Shown here: positions 19,930-31,928 of the stretch, one piece after another | Layout: every line of letters starts with the position of its first letter | Numbering within the stretch: the first letter of the stretch is position 1 | Assembly: GCA_021464245.1 (NCBI GenBank) | Contig: JADCRB010000016.1 | Location: forward strand, 6,973,801-7,037,800 | Direction of reading: 5' to 3' | Source: Carallia brachiata | Lineage: Eukaryota > Streptophyta > Magnoliopsida > Malpighiales > Rhizophoraceae | DNA length: 64,000 bases | The notes under the pieces: generated by a model | Told to the model about the DNA's origin: nothing | What the model saw: the letters and a program-made list of their open reading frames with translations, nothing else | The model's database searches: none | Program-made: the position numbers and the translations under genes

Positions 19930-21526
19930 GGTGCTAAGACATGAATGGTATTGAGAAATGAAAATAGGAAAGTAGGAGACCTTAGACTTTGATAAACTAA
20001 AATATGGAATAATCACATTATTGATGAGAACTGGTGTTTTGAGAGGGAAAAATTGAAGATTAGAATAAGCCTATTCATTAAGGTAAACTAAATTTTTAAT
20101 TAAAAAGAAATATAGCCGTATGGGGAGTCTTCTCCTTTATGTTTTGGTTTTTGGACATTACTTAATTAGTTACTTAACTGGCTGGGCAATAACTGAAGAA
20201 ACCCTTGATGGGCCATTGGCTGCTGAATTTACTAGGTTATTTTCACAAAGGACCCAGCTAAGTATACTGAATTTGGTGCATTGAGTCAGTTATTGAGTAA
20301 TATTTTAATATTTATTATTTTTTTATAAAATTAAAATATAAATTTAAATGAGTATTATTGTAAAACGTAAAGTGTAGATATTATATAAAATTATTAAAAT
20401 AAATTTTTTCCTTCAAACTTTCTTTTTCTAAAATAGTAAAAAATATATATATATATATCAACGTACATGCTTGTACACCCTAGAATGTTCGTAACATTTC
20501 CCTTTCACAAAAGACGTCATGGAAATTCCTGATGTGTCATGTTTTAAACATTTAATTATGTTTGTTTTTTTTTTGGTGGGTAAATGAAAAATAATACAAA
20601 ATTAAATTAGCATCACTTATTCTAGTAAGTCTGAGGAGAAAAAAAGGACACTTGTTGATAATCAAAAGCATATACATGCAGTTTATTTTTAAGCATCGTA
20701 ACGTGTAGGCCAAAGACTTGCATCTTTGTGTTGTGTTCTTCGCTCGGGTCCAATTCTTCAGGTTGGAATATGTGGCAATTTTTGCATCAGATAATTTTTT
20801 CGAATTTTATATTAGAAAGTCTTTTCCAAATAGGTGTGTGTACTAGTAACACTTGAAAATAACATATTAAAAAAGTAAGATACTCCGGTATTGGAAGAAT
20901 TTTAGGCAGACAAAGCTCCGGCGGCACTTTCCCTTTAAATGCTGACGTTGATGATATATTAAGTAACACTAATTGGTTTAATTCAGATAATTTTAAAATA
21001 ATTTTGTAGTTTTATTAGCAATATTTAATAATTTATTTATTTTAATTTTTTTTAAAAATTCAATCATCTAACTGCTCATATTATTTTATAATTATTTTAA
21101 AACTATTAATACGAAACTACCAACTTTTTTTATATATGAAATTCCCATAAAAACCTGCATATTAATACAAGGACTTTCCTATTTGTGGAAAAAGGTTACA
21201 TCCATTCGCATAATCTGCTCGATACGACACCGTTTTTTCCGCCCAGAAAAATGCACCGTCTTATGCCGTTTAAACCGACATCAATACTCTCCCCCGGTAT
21301 TAAATGTATCTAGAACTAACCGACAAGTAAAAAAGGAAGCCAAGTGCAATTCGGATTTCCTGTTTATTCCAATTACCCATTCTGTTTTGTTTCCTGCCTG
21401 CGAGAGCTCCACATTTTTTTCTTTGATTGGTGCTCTAAGATTCCGCAGGTAAAACCTTAATCCCTGTAACATTCGAATAACTCCTCTTCGTGATTCGACC
21501 GCTAACCTGTTTTTTCCCGAACCCTT
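19930..21526. other. Intergenic between RING gene and CXIP4-like pseudogene
   Basis: AT-rich, with a short (TA)n run near 20446-20459. No gene seen. The region from 21200 is GC-richer and ends in an intron-like acceptor (ttccgcag) before the CXIP4-like homology, so it may be the old 5' part and promoter of that gene. Confidence 0.45.
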
Positions 21527-22769
21527 TTGCTTGGTCCTGAATTCCGCAGGGTGCATAGTCGTGCTGCCCTTCAAACCCACGGTATATGGCAGAGCGCGAT
21601 TGGCTATGACCCGTATGCACCCACCAAGGATGACTCCAAAACCTCATCCCAGCAGAAGTCCTCTGCTGCTGCTGCTGCTGCAGCTGAGCCTGAGGGCGAG
21701 AATGCGTATCAGAGTTTTCAGGAACTTCTAGCTCTTGCTCGAATCACCGGGTCGAATGCTGATGAAGCCCGCGGTGCTTGTAAGAGGTGTGGTCGCGTTG
21801 GGCACCATTCTTTCCAATGTAGGAACTTTTTGAGTGTTAAGGATGATAATAAGGACATAGACCCCAGAAGCAGATGAGGCTGCAGTGTTGTCTGGATTGG
21901 ATAAGATAAATGGTAAGGGGAAAAATGTGGTTGAAAGCAAGGAGAGTGAGGAGGAGACGGATGAGAATGAGACTTCGGATTCTGAGGTTGATTCGGAGAT
22001 GGAGAGGATTATTGCTGAAAGGTACGGTAAGAAGACTAATAGCAAGGGCAGGTCATCTAAGAAGAGGAAGGAGCCTCGGATGAAGATGGGTCTGATTCTG
22101 ATTCCCATCATGGAAAGAAGAGAGGAAGGTCGAAGAAAAGGAGGAGTAAGAGGAGGGGAAGTGATGAATCGGAGGATGAGGATGAAAGGAGAAGGAGGAG
22201 GAGGGATAAGAGGAGGAAAAGGGATGAATCCTCAGACGAAGAGGAGGAACGAAAATATTGGTGTTAATTTAGATTCGTTATAAATTAAGATTTATCATTT
22301 TAATAGAATTACGATTAATTTATCATATTTTCATTATTAGAATCAGAATATAAGTTATTATTATTTAGTATATAAAAAATTAAGAGATATCGATTATTGT
22401 GTGGTTGATAAAAATATTAATTGAAAAATTATAATTAATGTGAGTGCTTCTTGTTATTATTGTGTGTTTCTCGTCGTTATTGTATTTATTATTCAGTTTA
22501 ATAAAATTGTAGTGTTAAATTATTTAAATCTAACAAGTAAGAGGAAGAGTAGGAAGGAGAAGAGGAGGCGGCGAAGTCATCGGTGTTCTGATAATTCGGA
22601 TTCAGATGCATCCGAGGATTCCCATAGACGGCACAAGCGAAAGAGCAGGAGGGAAAAACCAGCTTCTGATTCTGATGCTAGTGAATCTGATGATTCACGG
22701 GTGGTTGGAAGGGGCAAAAAGCGCTCGGAGAACAGGAGCAGGAAACGGCATTATGCGGAGGATGAGTAA
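21527..22769 (+). pseudogene. CXIP4-like CCHC zinc-knuckle gene, frameshifted and interrupted
   Basis: Homology to CAX-interacting protein 4 begins RVHSRAALQTHGIWQSAIGY, then DPYAPTKDDSK, AYQSFQELLALARITGSN and a zinc knuckle CKRCGRVGHHSFQC. The frame is lost near 21870 and resumes as EADEAAVLSGLDKINGKGK. It is lost again near 22075, and the other frame gives an Asp/Ser then Arg-rich stretch (DEDGSDSDSHHGKKRGRSKK). At about 22260 roughly 280 bp of AT-rich DNA interrupts it. The Arg/Ser-rich tail (SKRKSRKEKRRRRSHR) resumes at about 22537 and ends at the TAA following codon DE. The family is nuclear, with an N-terminal knuckle and a basic/acidic tail. As assembled it cannot encode the full protein. 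The AT-rich piece could be an unspliced intron, but no good splice sites were seen. Confidence 0.8.
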
Positions 22770-24198
22770 CTGCTTTGCTGCAACGGGTAGTTGATCGGAC
22801 GTTTCCCAATTTCTTGTTGATCAATCATATTTCTGTTTGATATATTCAGTGTTCTCCTTTGGTACCATGCCTTCCTTCCCGTTTTCAAGAGCCAGCAAAC
22901 TTGATTGCTGTCTGGTTTGAATTCTGATGATGTTCAACACTAACAATTAATTTTCCCAGAGACTTGAAGATGGTGTTTGTTGTCAGAGTTCCAAATAATG
23001 GAGAGAGGCAATTTTACTATGTTTGCTTTACAACTATTTGATTTAAATTTGAATTAACGGCTTACGCTTGGCCTAATCTCAATTTCTTACATGGATGATT
23101 GCCTTGCAGGAGATATTAGGAAACAAAATAGAGGTTAGCTTCTAACTTAGTCGCCATTGATACTTGAATCCACAGGATGAGTGTCCCTTTCTTCTCTCTT
23201 TTCTCGTAAAAGTAGATGCCGCCATTGTGATGTCAAGGAGGGATAAATAATTCCTATATTTAATAAAGAAAAAATTAGGCTGTTAAAATTAGGTATCTGT
23301 TTGAATATTTTTTTGTGTAACAAAACAGTAATTTTGTGTAATAAGATTGATATTTTGTGCAACAAAAAAATCTGTATTTTTTATATTTTTTTATTATATA
23401 AAATAACAGTCTTGTTGTACAAAATTATTATTTTGTTATACAAAAAAATATTCAGGCAGATATCTAATTCTGAAGATATAATGACACCCATTTAATAATT
23501 TTAAGAAAACAAGGACACAGCAAATTCAGTTTTGTGTCTGTATTAGATACGTTGGTCTTGTGTCTGTATTTAATATGTAAAAAATAAATATAAATATATG
23601 TCCAATAAAAATATGTCTGACCAAAAATTTTTGAAAAAAAATGGACACGTCGAGACATTCCGAGAAAAAGTTCATGACATTTGCTAAAAGAGAAAAGTAA
23701 AATAAAATTAAAACAATGAGAGAGTTGGAATTTTTCTAACTTTAAAATTAATTAAATTTTGCTGGAGTCTCTATTGTCGAAAATGAAAAAAAAAATTACA
23801 ATAGTTTTAAAATCAAGACGTCAAATTTGAATCGAACTGATTGGTTTAATCGAGCGATCTAATTTTGACCGGACAGCCAGAAGATTGATGAATCGGAAAA
23901 AACTGATCAACCGGCCAGTTTGACTGACGAACCGGTGAACCAATTTGGGTTTGGCCAGGTTTTCCGGTTTGGTTTAAAAAAAAAAAAACTTGCGTCCTCC
24001 GCTTGGTTCATCCCTTCATCTCCTCGACGCCGACCCCCTTTTCCGCTTCAATCCGCCGCTGTCTAGACCCATCTTCTTCAATCATCTTCAATCTTATCGA
24101 CTCACCAACCATTTATGCAGGTATGCTTTGGCCATATTTGGATCCGACTCAGTTTTGATTTTGACAAACAAGAACTTTAATAACGAGAAACTCGCTAA
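22770..24198. other. Intergenic with a palindromic element
   Basis: Contains the inverted-repeat element at 23288-23468 (separate entry). From 23820 to 23985 there is a stretch rich in aaccggt/ccggtt, a pattern common in dispersed plant repeats. No gene recognised. Confidence 0.45.
23288..23468. repeat. Palindromic MITE-like element 1
   Basis: Left end ATTAGGTATCTGTTTGAATA and right end (reverse complement) ATTAGATATCTGCCTGAATA. The arms continue with tttttttgtgtaacaaaa, and ttgtgcaac-type units repeat within each arm. The 181 bp could fold into one long hairpin. It shares the ttttttgtgcaac units with 57251-57416. No clear target duplication. Confidence 0.65.
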
Positions 24199-24384
24199 CT
24201 AGAAAGATTCGAGTGCGTAGGTTTCGGTGAAATTGTGGAGCTTGATGTTGGCCTGGCCGCAGTCGGCGAAGAGCTGTGCGTTGTTAGGGTTGAGGCCGAT
24301 GGCCTGCGCGTAGAGATCGACGGCGAGCTGGAAGTGGTCGTCGATGAAAGCCTCTTTGGCCTTTTTCTCGAGATCGGATGCCAT
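24199..24384 (-). pseudogene. Orphan first-exon fragment of SGT1
   Basis: The minus strand encodes MASDLEKKAKEAFIDDHFQL, AVDLYAQAIGLNPNNAQLF, then ADCGQANIKLHNFTE. This is the N-terminal TPR start of plant SGT1, the HSP90 co-chaperone used in SCF complexes and NLR stability. Homology stops after NFTE at about 24210, and the bases that follow (ACCTAC) are not a GT splice donor. None of the remaining TPR, CS or SGS domains lies nearby. It is therefore a broken copy of one exon, not a gene. One telling change is DR to DC (ADCGQ) relative to the usual ADRAQ. Confidence 0.8.
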
Positions 24385-26589
24385 TGGAGAGACGACAGTA
24401 GAGGTCTCCAGAAAACAGAAGAGAATTTTGGTGGTTAATGAAAATAAAGTAATTAGTTAATAAGAACCCTATAAATTAAAACATTTCTAAATTTACGCTA
24501 ATTTGGTTTTTTTTTTTATATATTAATTTGCTTTAGAATTAACAGTTTTATCAATTAATTTTGTACATAATAATTTTTAAATATTAACTAATTTTTATTT
24601 GTTGATTTTTCTGATTATTTTTTAAAATATATTTTCTCTTTATATTTTATATTAAAAATTAATTTTTTTATATGATAATTTTTAAACGTCAATTCAATTA
24701 TAATTAAATCAATTGAATCTATTTAATTTTAAATTATTATATTTTTTAATTCAATTATCAATATAATTTTGACAATCTTACTTAAAATGTAATATAGAAC
24801 CCCAAGAAGAAGTAAAATCCGAAAGAGATATTTGTTTCAAGATTTATGCCGGGATTAGATATTTTTAAAGACAAAAGAAAGAAAAATGAAAAAAAAAATA
24901 TTTTTATTTATTTTTTATTTATTATTTATTAATCTAAATAATTATTATTATTTTCTTATAAATAATTATTTTTTTTTTTTTTGATAATTTTATAATAATT
25001 TTTTTATTAATTATAACATCATTATTACTATACTATTTTTCATTCTTTTTCTTTTCTTTTTTTGTTTACTTTCTAACTAAAATTTTATTATCTAATCACT
25101 CCCTTAAGATTTGCTGCGATGGAAATTGGACTCAGTTTTTATCAGCTATGGAGTGTATTTGGGCTTAATAGTAAAGCTCATTTTCCTTTCAAGTAAACAA
25201 ACGAAAGAAAAATAAGATCCATAACAAAGATTTATAACAAAATAACTTGATTTCAACCTAATAAGTTTTTAAGTTAAATGTAATTTAACTCTTTATAGTT
25301 TAGTTGTTTTATATGTTATTCCTGTGATTTTAATTTAAATATTAAATTTTTTTGTGATTTCTAATTTTAATAATTAACTCCTTAACAATAATTTCTTAAA
25401 TTTATTAATAAAAATTAGTCAAAATTATATTATTTTATAAATATTATTATTTTTACTTAAAAAAAAGTCATATATTTCTTAAATTAAATTTTAGTATATA
25501 TTTTAACTATATTTTACATTATTTTTTTACATTATTTTTTTTATTTTTAGTATACTGTATATGTTGACATAAAGGTAGAGGTGTTTAAAACAGTATTTAT
25601 AATTAATATTTATGTAAAATTTAATGAAGTGTTTGCTATTATAAAATAATCTAATTGTAGTTAATTCCTATTAATAAATTAAAGAAATTGTTGTTAAGGG
25701 GTTGATTGCTAAAATTAAAAATCGCAGAAGAATTTAATGCCTAAATTAAAATTATGGAGGAGCAACATATAAAACAATCAAATCACAATGAGTTAAAATC
25801 AATTCAACCCTAAGTTTTTTAATACATAAAAAAAATAATTTATTTTTTTCTATTTTTTTTAACAAACAGAACTCCTTACATGAATCAAAAGTAAACATGG
25901 TGAAGCGTACAAATTCGTGAGTTTGTAATTTTCATGACAATAATAATACATCAATAAGAGAGGGTCAATGGTTGGAACTCTCTACTGAGTGTGTTTAGAA
26001 TGCGAAGAAAAGAAGGGAAAGGAAGAGAAAAAGAAAGAAAGTAAAATAAAGTTGTTTGTAGTGGTAGAAAAAATTGAGAGAAAGAAAGTAGGTGAAAGAA
26101 AATATAAATAGTAATTTATAAGAGAAAAAAGTATAGAGAAAATAAAATTATTTAAAATAATATAAAAAATATTTAAAAAAAATAATAATAATAATTATAT
26201 ATTTTTTTTCTTCTATATCTTCGTTCGCATACCAAATATAGTCTAAAAGAGTGTCTCATCCTCTAACCATTCGGTAAATGAAATAAGAAGGGAAAAAATT
26301 AAAAAAAAAATGAAAGAAGAAGAAGAAGAGAGAAATTTTGAGGCAGAAGATCACAATTTACTGTATCACGTCCGCTACCTCACCCACAGGTGCACGGCCA
26401 CAGAGATCCAGACCGCGTGTTATCGTTCACTCCCTTCTAAGCAAAATTATCAAAATTTTTAGTTTCCCACTACCATGAATTAAAATTTAAAACTTACAAC
26501 GTTAAAGAACAGGGAGAAACTTGAGACTAGATAGAAAGAAAAAGAGCCACAAAACAGTGAGTGAAGCAGAGAAAAAACATAAACAGGAG
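24385..26589. other. Intergenic, AT-rich, with a long inverted-repeat element
   Basis: Very AT-rich. Holds the foldback element at 25262-25815 and purine-rich runs near 25990-26120. The last 200 bases before the OEP16 start are less AT-biased and probably hold its promoter and 5' UTR; no TATA box is convincing. Confidence 0.45.
25262..25815. mobile_element. Foldback element with about 150-bp terminal inverted repeats
   Basis: The left arm (25262-25412) reads ttagttgttttatatgttat, then ttaataattaactccttaac. The reverse complement of the right arm (25668-25815) reads ttgattgttttatatgttgc, then ttagcaatcaaccccttaac. The match continues over about 150 bp with scattered differences. The loop is about 255 bp of AT-rich DNA without a frame. 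Non-autonomous; superfamily not determined. Confidence 0.7.
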
Positions 26590-28159
26590 ATGCCACACAG
26601 AAGGTTGTCGGGATCCTTATCAACACCGAGAGTCGAGGTGGCAATCGACATGGGCAATCCTTTCCTTAATCTCACTGTCGATGGTTTCTTAAAGATAGCA
26701 ACTGTACGATTCTCCTTTTCTTTCCTTTTTTTTTTTTTTTACATTTTTGCATGATATTTGTGATCAAATTTTCTGTATTTTCTGTGTAGGTTGCAGCAAC
26801 CAGAGCAGCAGCAGAGGACGGATACTACATGGTCAAGCGAGGTCATATCGCTATGTTGTTGATTAAAACAGTTCATGTTACTGATGCTTTTGCTTTTGCT
26901 GCTCGAGTATGAACCCAAATGTGAATTAAGTTGATGTGGGGTATGGTTAAAATTAGTAATTAGATTGTAGAACCTTTTTTTTTTGTAACTAGACTAATGC
27001 AATGTTGCTTTCTATCAGGGAATGTTTCTCGTGGCAATTTGGAGCAAACGGTGCGTATATATACCTGAATTATATCGTTTTCTTTCATCTTTTGAAGGCT
27101 GAGCATTAGCTGGTGGCATCATTTTGGTGTGGTTTTTCTTGTTCGTTTTGTTTATGGCAAAAGACCTTCGAGATTATGATGTTAGAGATACTTATCATTC
27201 ATCACAAATTTTGTCTCTCCATTTGGAAAAAGTAAAACAACGTTAAAATTAGTGGGATTTCACTTTCGCCGGGGAACAATGTGTAGATGTACCTCACGGC
27301 TTAGGTCATTTAAACCGGATTAATTGAATATGCTTGAAACTTCTAAGTCAACTATGGTGGTCAGTTCATTATACAGATAAAGTTGTTGTTCCACATGAAT
27401 ATGTGACACTTCAATGTTTTCCTGATGATGGAAATGCCGTTGTTGCAGCTGAAAAAGATGTGCAGAGAAGGTGCTTATTGGGGTAAGAAAGTGATTTACG
27501 TTCTGAGGATGCAAAAGGGCTGCATGTTGCTTATTATATGTTTGTTCATTGTTGCTACCTCCAAAACGAATACCATTCGACCTCTCAGGTACTATTGCTG
27601 GAGTGTATGTAGGAATGGAATATGGGATGGAGAGGATTCGTGGCAACCGGGACTGGGTATGCTTCTGTATATTTGTTGCAGCTTGAGTAGGAATACTTGA
27701 ATTGGGATCGTGTTGGTTGGCCTTGAAAATGGAATTTTCATTATACGAGGATATCTATGTTTACCAGAGTGGAAAGCTCCATCTATATGACATGTGACAT
27801 ACACGTATGAAAGAAACAAGTGTAACATCATAGATGATTATCTAGTTATGTAATATTGTGTTAACCAATTTAAATATGATATCAGAGCTAAAATTCATCG
27901 ACTTCTTTTTCTTTTTCTAGAGGGGGAGGGAATTTGTTTAAACTGGGATATCCTTTTATTTTGCAGTGTTGGCCTGAAACTTTACCTGAACAGTTCTTTT
28001 GCTTTGTAAAAATCGCAGAAGAATGCCATGCTTGGGGGTGCATTAACAGGGGCTCTGGTATCTGCTGTCAGCAACAAGAGCAAAGACAAGATCATGATGG
28101 ACGCTATAACAGGAAGTGCTATTGCAACTGCGGGAACATTTCTCAGCTATCTCACCTGA
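26590..28159 (+). CDS. OEP161: Outer envelope pore protein 16-1 (OEP16-1)
   Basis: Six exons join in frame: 26590-26703, 26790-26841, 27019-27050, 27449-27482, 27589-27656, 28019-28159. They give 146 residues, close to the roughly 148 usual for OEP16-1. The start MPHRRLSGSLSTPRVEV leads into AIDMGNPFLNLTVDGFLKI, the family signature. Further blocks are LKKMCREGAYWG, GVYVGMEYGMERIRGNRDW and NAMLGGALTGALVSA, with a C-terminal TFLSYLT. OEP16 belongs to the Tim17/22/23-like family, with four helices in the plastid outer envelope, and is described as an amino-acid-selective channel also linked to import of protochlorophyllide oxidoreductase A. All introns begin GT and end AG and the phases match. 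The ATG at 26590 is the first in frame. Confidence 0.92.
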
Positions 28160-28542
28160 GCAATGGAAGCTAAAATTGCTCCTAATCCTATTATCCTATT
28201 AGGCATTATAAGCACCAAAGATCATCATGCTTGCATCTTACTGCCATTATGAATGTTTCAAATTGTACACTAATAAAGCTGATGGTGATGTGATGCCTCT
28301 ATTCTAGTAGCCGTTTCAAGTGTGCTTCCTACACTTTGTTACCTTCTCCAAAATAATGCTCCAGAAAATTGGGAAAAAGAAGAGACTTGAAAGAAATAGG
28401 GTGGATATTGAGATAGAAGGAAATGTGGAGAATAGACAATACTTCTTTCTTCTAGCCTACAAAATTGATAGACTAAACGTTTATTATTCTGTAGTTAAAA
28501 AATGAAATGTATAATACAACAGAATAATTGTAGCAACATAAT
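28160..28542. other. Short gap between convergent OEP16 and PPR genes
   Basis: Both genes end here tail to tail, 383 bp apart. No separate gene. It should contain both 3' UTRs. An aataaa-type signal was not assigned with confidence. Confidence 0.5.
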
Positions 28543-30831
28543 TCAAGTCTGATACTGCTCAGCAAGTTTCATCAGACTATAGGTCTCAGCATCTGGCCTG
28601 GCACCCCCTAAAATCATCCTTCTCAAAAGATTAGGGTCATAAACCTTGGCATTTACATAAGCCTTTATAAAAGTATTGCACACAAAAGTATGCCTTGTAT
28701 ACTTAGCTTTCCCGAGTTCCTTAAATAACTTTTCAGCGTTAACTACATCACCTCTCTCTGCAAAGCTTTCTAAGATTGAAAGAGTAGTTTCCAGCCATGG
28801 GGCTGAACATTTGACCCTGTTGCTAGTCGTCAAGTTTGCTCCCTTCTCAAGTGTCTTCAATGCTTCCTCCGTTAGTTCAGCTCTCAAACAACCCAAAGCA
28901 AGTTGTCGAAAAGTGATGGCATTTGGTTTACACCCATTGCTTTCCATTTCCCTAAATATTCCTGTTGCCTTTTTAATAAGACCATGTCTGCAATACACAG
29001 ACAACATGGAATTGAAGGGCTCGGTTGAGTTAAACCCTTTTAGTGACTTCAACTCTATCCAAAGCTCTTCAGCTCGACTGATTTGTCCTATTCTTCCAAA
29101 TGCTTCAATTGCAAGCAAGTAACTTTTAGACCTTAGATGAGGGAGTTCTTGCACAGTGCCCCAAGTTCTCTCTAGCTCCTCTTTCTTTTCCAAATATCCA
29201 TACAATATTATCAAAACATCCAGTGTTGACCAATTAGCTCCAGTCCGCGACTTCTCTACAGCTTCAACATATGCTTCAGCTGCTGTATACAATCTTGCCA
29301 CCACATGTGCTGTGGCTAATATGCAGAAAGATATCTCATTTGGCTCAACTTCTAATTGCTTCATTTCACTAAACACCCTCACCAACCCATCTATATCATG
29401 GTCATTTGCTTTAATTTTCATCAGGATGTTGTAGGTGGAGACATGAGGAGACACCTTACAAGCCTTCATCTGAGCAAGAAATTTCGGGATCATTTTCCTT
29501 CGGCCAGGTGAGGAATGAAGGATTATGAACCGATTGAATATTAAATGGGACATGGGGTGACCAAGCTCCCTCATTTTCTTCATGTAGTCAAGGGAAAGCC
29601 TTATGACACCTTTCTCCAGGCAAGCAATCACAAGATTGTTATATAGCAACTCATTCTGGAATTCAGAAGGCACGCGTAAGAAAAGCTTCTCTGCATGTGG
29701 TATCCCATGAATTTTAGCCGTAAACTCCAGTAGATAAGAGTAATCAAGCTCCTTTGGCCTGTAGGGCCTCTCCCTAATCACCCATTCCATCACCTGCCAC
29801 AATTATAGTAAATTCCACATTTTCAAGCAATTTTTCACCCAATATACTATTAAAAAAAAAAAAAAAAACTCTTCTTCTTCCGAACAGACATCCATTATAG
29901 GATTCATTGCATCAGAAAAACCAATGGGGGTCCTGACCCATTGAACCAAAATATTGGTAAAAAATGTGCTATCACCATGCTCATGTATCATTCCATATTC
30001 CCATTTGGCTGCCATGAAGAAGAAGAAGAAACCACAATAAATAAATAAATAAATAAATAAAAAAAACCCCATCTTTGAATGCATTACAACACGTATCTCG
30101 CTTGCAATCAAGCCACATCCAACTAACCGATGGCCAATTCAACAGCAAGTTTTTTTTTTCTTCTTTATTTTCAACCAATACCCACATAAAAACTAGCCTT
30201 AAAATACTAAATTTCCTCTCTTTCCTCTCCTAGACCTCCTACTCACACTCACTCAAGCATTAGAACAAACATGTCCTCAAAAAAATAAATTAAAATAAAC
30301 CAACCAACTTGCAAGATTTAAATGTAGACTAACCTCAAGCGCGCGCTTGTTCAATCTGAGCTTCCTCAGACGGTTAATCGAGTGGAAAATGTCACCTCTG
30401 TGAATGGGGTGTCCCTCGCCCATCCAGCTCTGGAAGGCAGACCCCACTGCTTCTCCTCTGGGCAGATTCTCTATTCTCATAGACAAGCACTTCGGTCCCC
30501 CTTCTTCGTCTTCTTGTTTTTCCAATCCAAAACTTTGCTCGGGAAAGTTATCACCTGTTTGGGTGCAGAGAAAATTGGAAAGTCTGGGAATTTTGTGGAG
30601 AAATGTAAAGGGTATGGAACGCGTTCGATCAATTGCTCGCGAGAACCTGCCTTGCCCGAGAAGGCCCAGCGCGCGCATACTTCCTTTTGCAAGCTTTGCG
30701 ACCTGAGGACGACGCAGAAACGAAAAGCTGGAGTTTTTTTTTTTATGCAGGTTGGGCTTGGAAATGAAGACTAGATTCAATCTCCAGTTAGGCGAGGCTT
30801 GACTTAAAGCTGGAAAAACTTGAACGTGCAT
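28543..30831 (-). CDS. P-type pentatricopeptide repeat protein, probably organellar
   Basis: Two exons, 30831-30334 and 29793-28543, join in phase 0 (GAG|GTTAGT ... GTGGCAG|GTG) and give 582 residues. The N-terminus is basic and Ser-rich with no acidic residue for the first 60 residues, like a mitochondrial or plastid presequence. An internal Met at residue 52 is an alternative start. The body has tandem 35-residue helical repeats, for example STYNILMKIKANDHDIDGLV, EPFNSMLSVYCRHGLIKKAT and AITFRQLALGCLRAELTEEA. The WMGEGHPIHRGDIFHSINRL block before the repeats is typical of a short P-class subgroup. PPR proteins bind organellar RNA. No E, DYW or SMR domain follows, so editing deaminase activity is not expected. 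RNA target unknown. Confidence 0.9.
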
Positions 30832-31928
30832 TGGACCTAGCTTCTAGGAACACCAAGGCCCATACATTTGTCCAATCCCAATATTGCTTAATTGGTAATA
30901 AATAAATTTAAAGGTGGTTATTTGATGATAAATCAGCACATCATTTTCAGAACTGGTTTGTGTTTAGGTACTCTCATTGTCGCCCATCTCATTAAATGAG
31001 ATTTGTTGTTGAGCCGCAATGATGGATTTAAAATTTATTAATACTGTAATTTAGTTTGGGAAAGGCTTATTTAATTCCATTAATGCTTAGGTTAAGGATT
31101 ATTCTTATAAAGGGGATTAAATGAGAATGTAACGAGTGACTCTTAGTCTCGGCCATAGATGCAATGCCATTTTTTTTTTTTGTTCAAAAAAAAAGTCTGT
31201 CATTATTCAAATTTTTGTCATACAAATAAATTTAGATTTTGGGTTTCAAGTTTTGCGTTTTTTTTTAATGCGGGTTAGTTAGGTTTATTACAAACTCTAG
31301 TATTAGACTGAGTCCATTGTTAGACCCAGTTCTTCATTTCTTACTTCTCGTCATATGAGATGCACCATTGTCTTGACATAGTTCCGTGATCACGAAAATC
31401 AGAAATAATTATTTGCATGTGAAAGTCCTTTTATTTTCTCAAAAACTAGCTTGAGGTTTTGTTTGAGGTTTCGTTCATTTATTAGTACGTCATGATTAGC
31501 AATCTGACGCTGCTAATTGAGGTGTTTTGATCTATGTGATGCTACATAAGAAGTAAAAAAATAATAATAATTGTTTATGCTGACCACCAGGGAAAAGGTA
31601 AAGTGAGCCATAGAGAAAATGAATGGGAATAAGGAAGCCAACTCAATAACACAGTAGACATATTGATCATTGATACCAAACAAATCCAGGTTTGGGATTA
31701 ACATACATAAAGGCTCCATAGACCAAACAAAGCAGTGACACGACGCACAAAGCAGCCATGGAAGAGCATCAAAGGAAATCCTGTAGGGGGATGCTAAGAA
31801 CCCATATGGCTGATTTATTTACACAAATTAAAACACACTATTAGCAAGCACATGGACCAAACATTTGGATTTTATTATAGAGCACATCTGCTTTGTTGGG
31901 TCCATCTCCATCTCCATATGTTTTGTGA
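30832..31928. other. Intergenic between PPR and metallothionein
   Basis: AT-rich. The first 200 bases should carry the PPR promoter and 5' UTR. No frame with a recognisable domain and no repeat structure noted. Confidence 0.45.

Noticed and set aside
28676..29434. Plus-strand frames inside the PPR exon
   Set aside because: Antisense shadows of the intact PPR frame.
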